Part shown: piece after piece, positions 8,755-17,458 of the stretch
How the letters are laid out: every line of letters begins with the position of its first letter
Position numbering within the stretch: the stretch's first letter is position 1
NCBI GenBank assembly: GCA_016745035.1
Contig: JADGDE010000001.1
Location: 596,507 to 660,506 of the forward strand
Reading direction: 5' to 3'
DNA length: 64,000 nt
Source of the DNA: Thiotrichales bacterium
GTDB taxonomy: Bacteria > Pseudomonadota > Gammaproteobacteria > Beggiatoales > Beggiatoaceae
Notes under the pieces: model-generated
Database searches by the model: none
What the model was told of the DNA's origin: nothing
Seen by the model: the letters and a program-made list of their open reading frames with translations, nothing else
Position numbers and translations under genes: made by a program

Positions 8755-9972
8755 TTATTTAGCGTGTGGGTCTACGACATCATCCGCTAAGCTCTTAGGC
8801 AAGAAAGGCAATACCTTACTACCAAACAAGGTGGCGAGGATGAAAATGCTCACGCCCATCAGACCGAGCATGATTTCCCATTGGCTAGGACTATATTGAT
8901 AATAACCGCCTTGTGCCATGTCCATAAAGCCAGATTCAATCACTTCTTTACCTGGGAAGATTTCCAGCGGATAGGCTTGCCCACCGATGATAATCACGTA
9001 CAGTAAAGAGAAAGCACCGACTACCGTTAAGGCAGAGGCCGCCGCAATCGACCAGCGTTTACCCGCAGGTTTAGGACAGTTTAATAATGCCATTGGCATC
9101 ACTGTACCCAAGACTACATAGCCAAGCCAGAATAAGGTGGTATAAATACCGCCATCGGCAAGGATGAAGTTTTCAAAGCCATGCTGGTTGGTGATGTATA
9201 AATTGGTGGCATGATAAATCAAGACAAAATAGAACACTGCTGCAAGGAAAATGGTTAATAGTTTCGCTAAACGATTTAATAAGCCATCACCGAGTTCTCT
9301 TTCTGTGCCTTTGTACACGCCCATGAGGAAGAGGACAAAAATAGCCAAACCTAAGGAAAAGGATAAAACGATAAACAAGGGCGCTAAAACGGCGGTATCG
9401 TAAGCTTCACGAGCGACCAAGAAACCGAAAATAGAGCCAGTACCCGTGGTGAGGATTAAGCGCCAAACAAAAGCGGCTAAACCCGCGTAAGGGTAGTATT
9501 GGTTCATTTTGCGTTCCATCATGAACCATAAGTAAACCCCGACGATGACGAAAAAGCCGTTATATAAAATCATATTCCATGCAAAAATAGATTTGAAGTT
9601 ATAGGTGGTCATCGCTACCAGCAGTCTATCTGGGCGCCCTAAGTCTAAAACTAAAATAGCCAAGCCGCCGATGAGCAGACAAATTGACATCCAAGCGGAA
9701 ATACGTCCTAAAGGTTTGTAGGCGGTTTTGTGGAAAACCGTGCCGATAGAGGCGATATTGAGTGCACCAGAGGCAGCAACAATCAGGAGAATTGCAAAAA
9801 TATGCGGAATACCCCAGATAATTTGGTTACTCATGCCCGTGACATGGTGACCTTCGTGTTCCATATGCCACACAGAGCCAAGCCCGACAGCAATAAAGAA
9901 ACCTAACATGCCTAAGATCGCCCAAAAACCAATGTTTTTACCGGGTATCTCGGAGTAATGAATTTTTTTCAT
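8755..9972 (-). CDS. dsrP: DsrP, NrfD/PsrC-type membrane subunit of DsrMKJOP
   Basis: The 405-aa protein is almost entirely membrane-embedded, with about ten hydrophobic segments, and matches the NrfD/PsrC quinone-interacting family in layout. It is expected to exchange electrons between the quinone pool and the periplasmic DsrO/DsrJ subunits. It follows dsrO by 19 bases with an AGGA-type ribosome site, and a terminator follows it. dsrN, dsrR and dsrS, which follow dsrP in Allochromatium, are not here. Confidence 0.93.
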   Translation of the reverse strand: MKKIHYSEIPGKNIGFWAILGMLGFFIAVGLGSVWHMEHEGHHVTGMSNQIIWGIPHIFAILLIVAASGALNIASIGTVFHKTAYKPLGRISAWMSICLLIGGLAILVLDLGRPDRLLVAMTTYNFKSIFAWNMILYNGFFVIVGVYLWFMMERKMNQYYPYAGLAAFVWRLILTTGTGSIFGFLVAREAYDTAVLAPLFIVLSFSLGLAIFVLFLMGVYKGTERELGDGLLNRLAKLLTIFLAAVFYFVLIYHATNLYITNQHGFENFILADGGIYTTLFWLGYVVLGTVMPMALLNCPKPAGKRWSIAAASALTVVGAFSLLYVIIIGGQAYPLEIFPGKEVIESGFMDMAQGGYYQYSPSQWEIMLGLMGVSIFILATLFGSKVLPFLPKSLADDVVDPHAK

Positions 9973-9991
9973 GTCCTAAAATCCTTCTAGT

Positions 9992-10759
9992 TTATAAACC
10001 GTGGTAACGAATACCCGGATTCAGTGACAAATCAGCACGTAACTGGACGGAGTTGATTTCTTTCAGTTTTTTCGCAATCGCACTTTCAGGATCTTTTAAG
10101 TCACCAAATAACATAGCGCCATGCTGACAGCCGGTAACACAACTAGGTTGTCCGCCTTGGTCAACTTGATCTACGCACATAGTGCAAGATTCAACAGTGC
10201 CTTTGCCGCGTGGGGCATGGGCTTTTTGATCGGTAATGGCTTCGTGTACGAAAGAGCGGGCTTTGTAAGGGCAGGCCATCATGCAGTAACGGCAACCGAT
10301 ACAAATATGTTTATCAACTAAAACAATGCCGTCGGGACGTTTGAAAGAAGCGCCTGTGGGGCAGACATCAACACAAGGGGGATGTTCGCAATGTTGACAC
10401 ATCAGTGGCAAACTATTTTCTTTTTGCGTGGCTTTGTCCCGCAGGGTGACTTTGCGAATCCAGTGTGCAGCAATTTCAGGACGATTTTCTTTGGTCAGAC
10501 CATTGCGTTCATCACAAGCTTTGATGCAATCGGTGCAGCCATCGGCGCATTTGGTGGTATCGACCAAAATTCCCCAACGCACGGCATCAGTAGCGGCTTC
10601 GGCGGCATTTTTCGCTTGTGCAACTTGGTGCAGGAAAATACCAGGTGCCACAACCGTACCGGCGGCAATGGCGGCGGTTTTACTTATAAAGTTACGGCGT
10701 TGGTTGTCGCAACTATCCCCGTCACACTGACAGGTTTGCGGCTGTTCGGTGTTAGACAT
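9992..10759 (-). CDS. dsrO: DsrO, periplasmic iron-sulfur subunit
   Basis: A 255-aa ferredoxin-like protein. RRNFISK followed by a hydrophobic stretch is a twin-arginine signal, so the folded protein is exported. Four cysteine clusters follow (beginning CADGCTDC, CQHCEHPPC, CIGCRYC, and CTMC...CVTGC), consistent with four [4Fe-4S] centres as in other NrfC/PsrB-like subunits. It passes electrons between DsrJ and DsrP. Its ATG shares one base with the dsrJ stop (TAATG), indicating translational coupling. Confidence 0.94.
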   Translation of the reverse strand: MSNTEQPQTCQCDGDSCDNQRRNFISKTAAIAAGTVVAPGIFLHQVAQAKNAAEAATDAVRWGILVDTTKCADGCTDCIKACDERNGLTKENRPEIAAHWIRKVTLRDKATQKENSLPLMCQHCEHPPCVDVCPTGASFKRPDGIVLVDKHICIGCRYCMMACPYKARSFVHEAITDQKAHAPRGKGTVESCTMCVDQVDQGGQPSCVTGCQHGAMLFGDLKDPESAIAKKLKEINSVQLRADLSLNPGIRYHGL

Positions 10760-11214
10760 TACTGACTGACCTCCGCAGATGATTTGAGTGGGACAGGATG
10801 GATAAAATCAGGGTTGCCTACGATAGGCTGGGTCACCACTGGATCGGTCGGTTTGCTGTTATGGCATTGGAAACAATCAATGCTAACGGCCGTGTATTTG
10901 TGGCAACTACTGCAAAAATGTTTAGGATTGTTAATGTCAACGGCTTGTCCCTTGTCATCTTTAGCGACGTGACAGTTGACACATGATTGCAGACTATGGC
11001 GGGTAGTACGAACACCCTTGTACATGGTCTCATCACGTTGATGTAGAATTTTTTGCATGTGAGTACGGCGCATTTCTTCTTTAGGTGCGACGCATTTTTC
11101 CGTTTCACTGACCTGCTTGATGGCTTTGATTCCTGAGGCATCAGCCGCTTGAGCACCTGCCCATCCAGCAATCAGCAACAAGCCTGCGGCTAGTCCTAAA
11201 AGCATTTTTTGCAT
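10759..11214 (-). CDS. dsrJ: DsrJ, triheme cytochrome c
   Basis: The 151-aa protein starts with a cleavable or anchoring signal peptide (about residues 1-23) and has exactly three CXXCH haem sites (CVNCH, CSSCH, CFQCH). The conserved Cys41 in KCVAP corresponds to the unusual cysteine haem ligand described for Allochromatium DsrJ. It is the periplasmic cytochrome of the DsrMKJOP complex. An 11-bp stem-loop precedes it in the gap after dsrL. Confidence 0.94.
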   Translation of the reverse strand: MQKMLLGLAAGLLLIAGWAGAQAADASGIKAIKQVSETEKCVAPKEEMRRTHMQKILHQRDETMYKGVRTTRHSLQSCVNCHVAKDDKGQAVDINNPKHFCSSCHKYTAVSIDCFQCHNSKPTDPVVTQPIVGNPDFIHPVPLKSSAEVSQ

Positions 11215-11260
11215 AAGTTCAATCTACGAGTTGATTTTTGAAAAAGGCGAATAAAGCTAA

Positions 11261-11286
11261 AGCTTGCACAATCACTTGTGCAAGCT
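11261..11286 (-). other. Stem-loop between dsrL and dsrJ
   Basis: AGCTTGCACAA (11261-11271) pairs perfectly with 11276-11286 across a TCAC loop. No T-run follows in the direction of the operon, so it is more likely an RNA processing or stability element than a terminator. Confidence 0.6.
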
Positions 11287-11295
11287 GTTATCTAT

Positions 11296-13239
11296 TTATT
11301 CACCCATTGCCATGTCGATGTAGCCTGTTGGGCAAACATCAGCACAGATATGGCAACCAATACAACGAGAGTAGTCAGTGTAAACATAACGACCCGTGGT
11401 GCTGGCTTTTTTCGGGGTACGCAAGACGGCATCTTGAGGGCAGTAGATAACGCAGTTATCACACTCAAAACACATACCGCAGCTCATGCAGCGACGGGCT
11501 TCGTCTTGTGCTTGTGCAGTTTCGAGACCTTTCATACGTTCTTTGAAATGACCAATAACTTCATCAGATGAGACGGGCACATCTTCACGCTTCAAGCGAG
11601 GGGTGTAGGCAAAGTGACCTAAGAACAACTCGTCGGCTGGGATGATTTCATGACTAGAACGATCTTCATAGTTATGTACCGCAAAATCAGCAGATGAAGT
11701 CCCGCGATCTTGTTCATGGTTATAAGGCTTAGGCTCTAAACCCCCTTCTTTCAATTTGTCGAGCAAATTAAAGTGATGTACATCAACTTTAGGACGTTTA
11801 GGCGCATTGGCTTCTTTAAAGAAGGTATCAATGCTTTCAACCGCAATCGCAGCGTGACCGATAGCCGTGGTCAACAGGTGTGGGCGAATAATATCACCAG
11901 CGACGAAATGACCTGATTTACCTTTAACTTGGTAGCCTGCATCCGCGTCGATGAAACCGTGACCGTTATCCATTTCACTCAAACCATCTAAGTCACCATA
12001 TTGACCAATCGCTGAGACGATTAAGTCGGCTTCGATGACATATTCGGTGCCTTCGGTAGGTACAGGGCGGTTGCCGTCCATAGTGCATTGACACATTTTA
12101 AGACCAGTCGCCCGGCCATCAGCATCTTTAATCACTTCGATAGGCATAACGCTACCTTGGATATCGACACCTTCATTTTTCGCATCAGTAACTTCGTGCT
12201 CAGCAGCTGTCATGTTTTCAACTGGGAACAATGAGGTCAAGGTGACAGCAGCGCCAGTACGTGAAGCGCTCGCTGCGACATCATGTGCGGTATAACCCAT
12301 GACGACATTTTCAGGACGGTCATTTTGATTGATGTTTTCGATATGACCTAAGCGGCGTGCAACTGAGGCAACGTCAATAGAGGTATCACCACCACCGACA
12401 ACCACAACGCTTTTAGACACAACTTGTAGACGGTCTTCGTTAAAGGCTTCAAGGAAAGCCACACCACTTACGCAGTTAGCTGTATCAGCCCAACCCTCTA
12501 AAGGTAAGCCACGACCTGATTTACAACCCAATGCCCATAAAACGGCATCGAATTCTTTGTCGATGTCTTCCATGCTGATGTCTTTACCAATACGCACGCC
12601 GAGTTTGGTGTCAACACCCATGTCGATAATACGTTTGATTTCAGCATCCAAGGTATCACGTGGGGTACGATAACCAGGAATACCATAACGCATCATGCCA
12701 CCGAGTTCTGAGTGATCATCAAAGATGGTGCAAGCGTGACCTTTACGGCGTAATTGGAAAGCCGCTGCCATACCCGCAGGGCCACCACCGATAATAGCGA
12801 CTTTTTTGCCACTTTCTTCAGCGTCAACTGGGAATACAAAACCTTTTTCTAAAGCGGTATCACCAATGTATTGTTCAACGGCGTTAATGCCAACAAAATC
12901 TTCAACTTCGTTACGGTTACAACCATCTTGACAAGGTGCAGGACAAACACGCCCCATCATAGATGGGAAAGGATTGGAGTCCATTGCGCGTTGGAATGCG
13001 TATTCTTCCCATTCTAAATCTGGGGATTTTTCCATTTCACGAACAATCGCCAACCAACCACGGATGTCGTGACCTGATGGGCAACTACCTTGGCAAGGTG
13101 GGGTACGGTGTACATAGGTTGGACACTTGTGTGACCAGCTGGCTTGCCAGATATATTCATCCCAATCATAGGATGTATCCGTTTCGTTATCTTCAAAACG
13201 GCGGAACGAGATATTCATGTCTTCTTTACTTGCTGCCAC
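11296..13239 (-). CDS. dsrL: DsrL, iron-sulfur flavoprotein NAD(P)H oxidoreductase
   Basis: DsrL belongs to the GltD-like oxidoreductases and is thought to take electrons from DsrAB during sulfur oxidation and pass them to NAD(P)+. Visible in order: an N-terminal cysteine-rich cluster (CPTYVHRTPPCQGSC, then CPAPCQDGC), an FAD site (GGGPAGMAAAFQLRRKG), an NAD(P) site (VVGGGDTSIDVASVARR) and a C-terminal double [4Fe-4S] ferredoxin (CMSCGMCFEC; CIGCHICADVCP). The frame opens at 13296, but a hairpin (13271-13291) lies there. AGGAG nine bases before GTG 13239 supports the later start, giving 647 aa. Confidence 0.93.
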   Translation of the reverse strand: MAASKEDMNISFRRFEDNETDTSYDWDEYIWQASWSHKCPTYVHRTPPCQGSCPSGHDIRGWLAIVREMEKSPDLEWEEYAFQRAMDSNPFPSMMGRVCPAPCQDGCNRNEVEDFVGINAVEQYIGDTALEKGFVFPVDAEESGKKVAIIGGGPAGMAAAFQLRRKGHACTIFDDHSELGGMMRYGIPGYRTPRDTLDAEIKRIIDMGVDTKLGVRIGKDISMEDIDKEFDAVLWALGCKSGRGLPLEGWADTANCVSGVAFLEAFNEDRLQVVSKSVVVVGGGDTSIDVASVARRLGHIENINQNDRPENVVMGYTAHDVAASASRTGAAVTLTSLFPVENMTAAEHEVTDAKNEGVDIQGSVMPIEVIKDADGRATGLKMCQCTMDGNRPVPTEGTEYVIEADLIVSAIGQYGDLDGLSEMDNGHGFIDADAGYQVKGKSGHFVAGDIIRPHLLTTAIGHAAIAVESIDTFFKEANAPKRPKVDVHHFNLLDKLKEGGLEPKPYNHEQDRGTSSADFAVHNYEDRSSHEIIPADELFLGHFAYTPRLKREDVPVSSDEVIGHFKERMKGLETAQAQDEARRCMSCGMCFECDNCVIYCPQDAVLRTPKKASTTGRYVYTDYSRCIGCHICADVCPTGYIDMAMGE

Positions 13240-13270
13240 TAGCTTTCTCTCCTGTGCTTTCAGCTTGTTA

Positions 13271-13291
13271 GCATGGGTTTTATACCCATGC
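13271..13291 (-). other. Stem-loop between dsrK and dsrL
   Basis: GCATGGGT (13271-13278) pairs with ACCCATGC (13284-13291) across a five-base loop. It covers the upstream GTG that the longest frame of dsrL would use, which argues against that start. No T-run follows. Confidence 0.5.
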
Positions 13292-13336
13292 TCCACGCTT
13301 TATTTCATCTAAACTGTGATTGGTATTAACCAATGG

Positions 13337-14872
13337 TTAATCATCGTCATCCGTGACTTGACCATCAAGGATTATCGCGCTACTGACCAATTGGTGAACA
13401 CTAACAATTTGATCCATTTGGAAATTGTAATAAGGTAAAACCTTGGTGAATTGGCTCTTACAAATGGCACAAATGGCTGCCAAATGGGTCACCCCATGTT
13501 CTTCGGTTACAGCTTTTAAGGCTTCCATACGTGGAAGTGCGCCTTTTACGCGTAACTCCATCAAATCATCGGTCAAAAGACCACCACCACCACCACAGCA
13601 GTAGGTTAGATCATGAATGGTATCTTCATCCATATCATAGTAATTATTACAAGCAGCCTTAATTACTTCACGCGGGATCACAAATTGTCCACCGGGGAAG
13701 TCACCCATACGGGTTGCCCGTGCCACATTACATGAATCATGGAAGGTGAGGACCATGTCATCATTTCTTGATTTATCAAAGGTGAGTTTATCTTCTTTGA
13801 TTAAATTGTAGGTGAATTCACAAATATGTTGTGGAACAGGATATTTCGGATCAAGGAAATCAAAAGGTCCAGCGAGGGTATTAAGGAAACTGTAAGCGAC
13901 CCGCCAAGCGTGACCACATTCACCGAAGACAATACGTTTAACACCCAAGTCTAGCGCTGCTTCACGAATCCGCAAGGAAATGCGGCGCATGTTTTCATAA
14001 CTACCAATAAACATACCGAAGTTGGCAGCCTCTGAGGCGTGGGAGCTAATTGTCCAGCTTACTCCCGCTTCATGGAATACTTTAGCGTAGCCCATTAAAC
14101 CATCAACGTGTGGTTCGGCAAAGAAATCAGCCGATGGGGTAACCAGTAAGATGTCCACACCTTTTTTATCTAAAGGTACTTGAACCGCAATCCCAGTTTC
14201 ATCTTCTAAATCTTCTTCTAGCCCTTCGAGGGTATCGGCTAAAGCTGGCTCAGGTAAGCCTAAGTTATTACCAATTTTGTAGACTTTAGCAATAATTTCG
14301 TTACAGTATTTTTGTCCATGACCGATATGATCCATAATATCGCGTGCAGCCATAGAAATATCTGCGGTATCAATCCCATAAGGGCAAAATACAGAACAAC
14401 GACGACATTGTGAACATTGGTGATAATAATTGTACCAATCATCTAAAACGCTGCGATCCATTTTTTTCGCACCGATGAGTTTGGTTCCCCATTCCCAGCC
14501 CATTTTGTCAAAAAACTTACCCAAAGGGGTGTAGTAGTTTTTATACACTTGACGTAACAAGTCTTGTCTTGCTACAGGCATGTTTTTAGGGTCGGAGGTA
14601 CCAATCATGTAATGACATTTGTCGGTACAAGCACCACAACGCACGCAGCTATCTAAGTAAACCCGTAAAGAGCGGTAACGCCCGACTAAATCACCGAGTT
14701 TTTCGACGGCTTTTTCTTCCCAATTATCAACCAATTCACCTGGGAAATTCAGGGGTTCTTGATGCATGGGTTTTGCAATAAAAGGCCCATCGCTCTTCAT
14801 TGCATCCGGCTTCAATACTGGGATAACCGGATATTCCCGCATTTCTGGTGGGGTAACCTTTGCTTTCGCCAT
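13337..14872 (-). CDS. dsrK: DsrK, HdrD-like iron-sulfur subunit
   Basis: The 511-aa cytoplasmic protein resembles heterodisulfide reductase subunit D. Two [4Fe-4S] motifs lie near residues 86-170 (CVRCGACTDKCHYM; CSQCRRCSVFCPYG). CCG-type cysteine blocks follow in the second half (including CGHAWR and CCGGGGG), which build the special catalytic cluster thought to act on the DsrC trisulfide or disulfide. AAGGAA supports the ATG. It lies ten bases after dsrM. Confidence 0.95.
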   Translation of the reverse strand: MAKAKVTPPEMREYPVIPVLKPDAMKSDGPFIAKPMHQEPLNFPGELVDNWEEKAVEKLGDLVGRYRSLRVYLDSCVRCGACTDKCHYMIGTSDPKNMPVARQDLLRQVYKNYYTPLGKFFDKMGWEWGTKLIGAKKMDRSVLDDWYNYYHQCSQCRRCSVFCPYGIDTADISMAARDIMDHIGHGQKYCNEIIAKVYKIGNNLGLPEPALADTLEGLEEDLEDETGIAVQVPLDKKGVDILLVTPSADFFAEPHVDGLMGYAKVFHEAGVSWTISSHASEAANFGMFIGSYENMRRISLRIREAALDLGVKRIVFGECGHAWRVAYSFLNTLAGPFDFLDPKYPVPQHICEFTYNLIKEDKLTFDKSRNDDMVLTFHDSCNVARATRMGDFPGGQFVIPREVIKAACNNYYDMDEDTIHDLTYCCGGGGGLLTDDLMELRVKGALPRMEALKAVTEEHGVTHLAAICAICKSQFTKVLPYYNFQMDQIVSVHQLVSSAIILDGQVTDDDD

Positions 14873-14882
14873 GATCTGTTCC

Positions 14883-15629
14883 TTATTCCGCTTCTTCGAG
14901 CTTAGCCGCCCAAGGGGCTAAATGACGTTTTTCTCGAGAGTTATCCACTTGGTTACGAGAAGGACTAAAGAAAATACCGGGGGCATGTAACAATTTACTG
15001 AAAGGAAAAATAATCATCAGCATAAAGACTGAGAACAAGTGCAACATTAAGATAAAATCGCTAGGCATGTGTGCATCAAAACTAAAACCCATGATACCGC
15101 CGATAAAGTTTTTCAATTGCACAATATCTGTATGGGCAACAAAGGTCATTAAAGAGCCTGTGATACCAATAAACAGGAGTAAAATTAACATGAGATAATC
15201 AGAGGGGATACTGATATAACGAATGCGCTCAACGGTGAAGCGACGAACTAATAAGCCAACAAGCCCCGCTAACATGGCGAAAGCTGCATATTTGCCAAAA
15301 GGTTGAATTAAGATAACCCAAGACCATAAAGGACTATTTAGATCGACAAAATAACGTAAATGACGTAGTAACACTAATAATAAGGCGAAATGGAACATCC
15401 AGCCTAAGATCCAAATCCATTTGTTAGCGCGAAATAAACTTTTGAAAAAAACGACTTCGGTAAACAGACGAAAAGCAACCCCTTTGCGTGTCAGTGGGGC
15501 AGGCATGGTCGGTACTTTTAGCGGTGCTGGTGTCCGCGCGTATTGGCTTATTTTAAAGCCTACGCCTGCGACAAATATAATCACTGCCGCATAAAAAAAC
15601 AGGGCGAAAAAACCCGTCAAAAACCCCAT
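14883..15629 (-). CDS. dsrM: DsrM, membrane cytochrome b subunit
   Basis: A NarI-like membrane protein of 248 aa with about five to six hydrophobic helices and several intramembrane histidines suited to bind haem b. It anchors DsrK and exchanges electrons with quinone. A start at 15665 is open, but GAGG nine bases before ATG 15629, followed directly by a hydrophobic helix (MGFLTGFFALFFYAA), makes 15629 much more likely. The 189-base gap to dsrC holds three stem-loops. Confidence 0.94.
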   Translation of the reverse strand: MGFLTGFFALFFYAAVIIFVAGVGFKISQYARTPAPLKVPTMPAPLTRKGVAFRLFTEVVFFKSLFRANKWIWILGWMFHFALLLVLLRHLRYFVDLNSPLWSWVILIQPFGKYAAFAMLAGLVGLLVRRFTVERIRYISIPSDYLMLILLLFIGITGSLMTFVAHTDIVQLKNFIGGIMGFSFDAHMPSDFILMLHLFSVFMLMIIFPFSKLLHAPGIFFSPSRNQVDNSREKRHLAPWAAKLEEAE

Positions 15630-15712
15630 CGATCTGTTTCCTCTTTTAATATCAATATAAAACAAGGCTGGGCATAAAGCACGCTTCCTTGTGCCGGACT
15701 GTAATAACTAAG

Positions 15713-15806
15713 CTTCATTATCAATAATTTTAACTATTAATAATGAAGACATGAACTGGGGGTTACCCTCCAGTCCAAGCAAAGTCTAATAACGCACAGG
15801 CGTTAT
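15713..15806 (-). promoter_or_regulatory. Three consecutive stem-loops between dsrC and dsrM
   Basis: Stems are at 15789-15795/15100+ pairing partner 15800-15806 (ATAACGC/GCGTTAT), 15755-15774 (ACTGGGGG with a bulged partner) and 15713-15748 (CTTCATTAT...ATAATGAAG, extended by AATA/TATT). None has a clean T-run on the minus strand. They can protect the dsrC end of the transcript or act as partial terminators, raising DsrC relative to DsrMKLJOP. Confidence 0.55.
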
Positions 15807-15818
15807 CTTAACTTCGTA

Positions 15819-16154
15819 TTAGATACAGCCAGTAGGTTTAGGCAGACCGGCAAAACGGCAAGCTTGTTTACCAGGACCATAAGGGAATAAGGCATACAAA
15901 TATTTGCTGTTACCTTTTTCTTTACCGAATTTTTTACCAACGGCTTTGGTCAATACACGAACCGCAGGAGCGATTTGATACTCGTCGTAGTACTCACGTA
16001 AGAAGTTGATGATATCCCAATGTTCTGAAGTTAATTCCAGATCATCTTCGTCAGCCATGTGAGCTGCGATATCTTCATTCCAATCGCCCAAGTCTTCTAA
16101 GTAGCCTTCTTCATCTACTGCTACGTCAGAACCTTTTACATTAATAGTAGGCAT
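15819..16154 (-). CDS. dsrC: DsrC, sulfur carrier protein
   Basis: The small TusE/DsrC-family protein (111 aa) carries sulfur on its mobile C-terminal arm. The end CRFAGLPKPTGCI contains both conserved cysteines, C99 and C110, with the family's spacing, so it is a true DsrC rather than a TusE-like paralogue. It is the substrate-carrying partner of DsrAB, DsrEFH and DsrK. It stands between dsrH and dsrM as in Allochromatium. Confidence 0.96.
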   Translation of the reverse strand: MPTINVKGSDVAVDEEGYLEDLGDWNEDIAAHMADEDDLELTSEHWDIINFLREYYDEYQIAPAVRVLTKAVGKKFGKEKGNSKYLYALFPYGPGKQACRFAGLPKPTGCI

Positions 16155-16199
16155 GTGTGTTACCTCGTTGATTTAGAGAAAAATAGTGGCAAACTGGGC

Positions 16200-16505
16200 T
16201 TAGAGCCAAGCTTGTACCGAGTCGTTTTCAGCGACCAAATCGACAAAACCGTTATAATCAACCACGGTAATACCGTCGATGATTTTACCTGCTACGCCGC
16301 GCGCTTCCATGTCAGGTCCTAATACATATACCTTGCGATCAGCGATTGCGGCGCTGATATCATCGGCAAAACGTGAACCAGACATTGCTGCATAAACACC
16401 GTCTTCGATGAATAAAATTGCAGAACCTGCTTTTGACAAACGCAAGCAAGAAGCCAGTGCGTTTCTCTCAAAAGGTGATTTATTTACTGTGTGTAAAATA
16501 GCCAT
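16200..16505 (-). CDS. dsrH: DsrH, sulfurtransferase subunit
   Basis: TusB/DsrH family, 101 aa. The conserved cysteine of DsrH is present at position 20 (ALASCLRLS). With DsrE and DsrF it forms the cytoplasmic hexameric DsrEFH complex that hands persulfide sulfur to DsrC. The gene lies nine bases after dsrF. Confidence 0.94.
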   Translation of the reverse strand: MAILHTVNKSPFERNALASCLRLSKAGSAILFIEDGVYAAMSGSRFADDISAAIADRKVYVLGPDMEARGVAGKIIDGITVVDYNGFVDLVAENDSVQAWL

Positions 16506-16514
16506 GTTTAATCC

Positions 16515-16949
16515 TTAGAAACTGAATACGACTTCTTGCTCGTCCATTACATCAGCCAGCTCTTCACGGCTAACTAAAATAATAGAAGGTTTTTCAGCCC
16601 AATCGTCATCTTCGTCTTCATAAACCAAATCCATCAAGTCATCCGCGCTTAAACCGCGTTCTTCTAAGGATTCTTTTTCTACATACAATTTGGTAATATC
16701 ATAATCACCCAACGCTTTATAGGTAGGAGAGAAATCTTTCATACCAATACCGCTGTCTTTGGTGGTGTTTTGTCCATTGAGGATTTGATAAACACCGTCA
16801 TCAACAAAGGCTAAGCTGACATCTTGATCGAATGCTGCACCAATCAGTACAACTTCTAATGATTCCAATGCGTAAACCGTCCCATAAGGCGCTTTACGAT
16901 TGAGATACATCATTTTTTTAACGACACCTTCTTGAAGTTCTTCGCTCAT
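16515..16949 (-). CDS. dsrF: DsrF, sulfurtransferase subunit
   Basis: TusC/DsrF family, 144 aa. No cysteine is present in the whole chain, in agreement with the structural rather than catalytic role of DsrF in the DsrEFH complex. It lies 25 bases after dsrE and 9 before dsrH. Confidence 0.94.
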   Translation of the reverse strand: MSEELQEGVVKKMMYLNRKAPYGTVYALESLEVVLIGAAFDQDVSLAFVDDGVYQILNGQNTTKDSGIGMKDFSPTYKALGDYDITKLYVEKESLEERGLSADDLMDLVYEDEDDDWAEKPSIILVSREELADVMDEQEVVFSF

Positions 16950-16974
16950 CTTCTTAACTATCCTTAATCTTCAA

Positions 16975-17379
16975 TTAGTCGCCAAAAGTAACCAAGCGAT
17001 CCGCTTGAATACCTGCTTCTAGTAATTGACCTAAACCAGAAATCCGAAAGCCATTGCCTTCTTTGGTTTCTAAATTGTAAGTGGTATTACTACTTTTTTG
17101 TGCTTGCTCTTCATCTAAGATACCGCGACGCAAAGCGGCGGCAACACAAACGACTAAATCTAAATTGTGCTCTTCTGCCAAGTCAGCCCATTGCTGTGCG
17201 ACATTGCGATCATCTTGTGGAGGCGCGCTAATGCTGGTGGCGTTATATACGCCATCATGGTAGAAAAATACACGGAAAATTTCGTGACCTTGAGCCAAAG
17301 CTGCTTTGGTAAATTGGTAAGCAGTATCAGAGGCTTGATGCTGATAAGGTCCTTCGTTAACAAGGATGCCAAACTTCAT
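16975..17379 (-). CDS. dsrE: DsrE, sulfurtransferase subunit
   Basis: TusD/DsrE family, 134 aa. The active-site cysteine stands at residue 78 (DLVVCVAAALRRG), the same number as in Allochromatium DsrE, where it binds persulfide sulfur. Presence of dsrEFH separates sulfur oxidisers from sulfate reducers and is the key evidence for the direction of the pathway here. Confidence 0.95.
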   Translation of the reverse strand: MKFGILVNEGPYQHQASDTAYQFTKAALAQGHEIFRVFFYHDGVYNATSISAPPQDDRNVAQQWADLAEEHNLDLVVCVAAALRRGILDEEQAQKSSNTTYNLETKEGNGFRISGLGQLLEAGIQADRLVTFGD

Positions 17380-17458
17380 AGAATGTCCTTTTAGGTGCTT
17401 TAACGTTTAACCGCCCCAGATTCACGCAAAGAATATGGAGCGGTCTATACTGACTATC

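Noticed and set aside
10382..10765. A 127-aa open frame on the plus strand across dsrO
   Set aside because: It lies wholly antisense to dsrO and the start of dsrJ, whose frames have clear iron-sulfur and haem motifs. The antisense frame shows no motif of its own.
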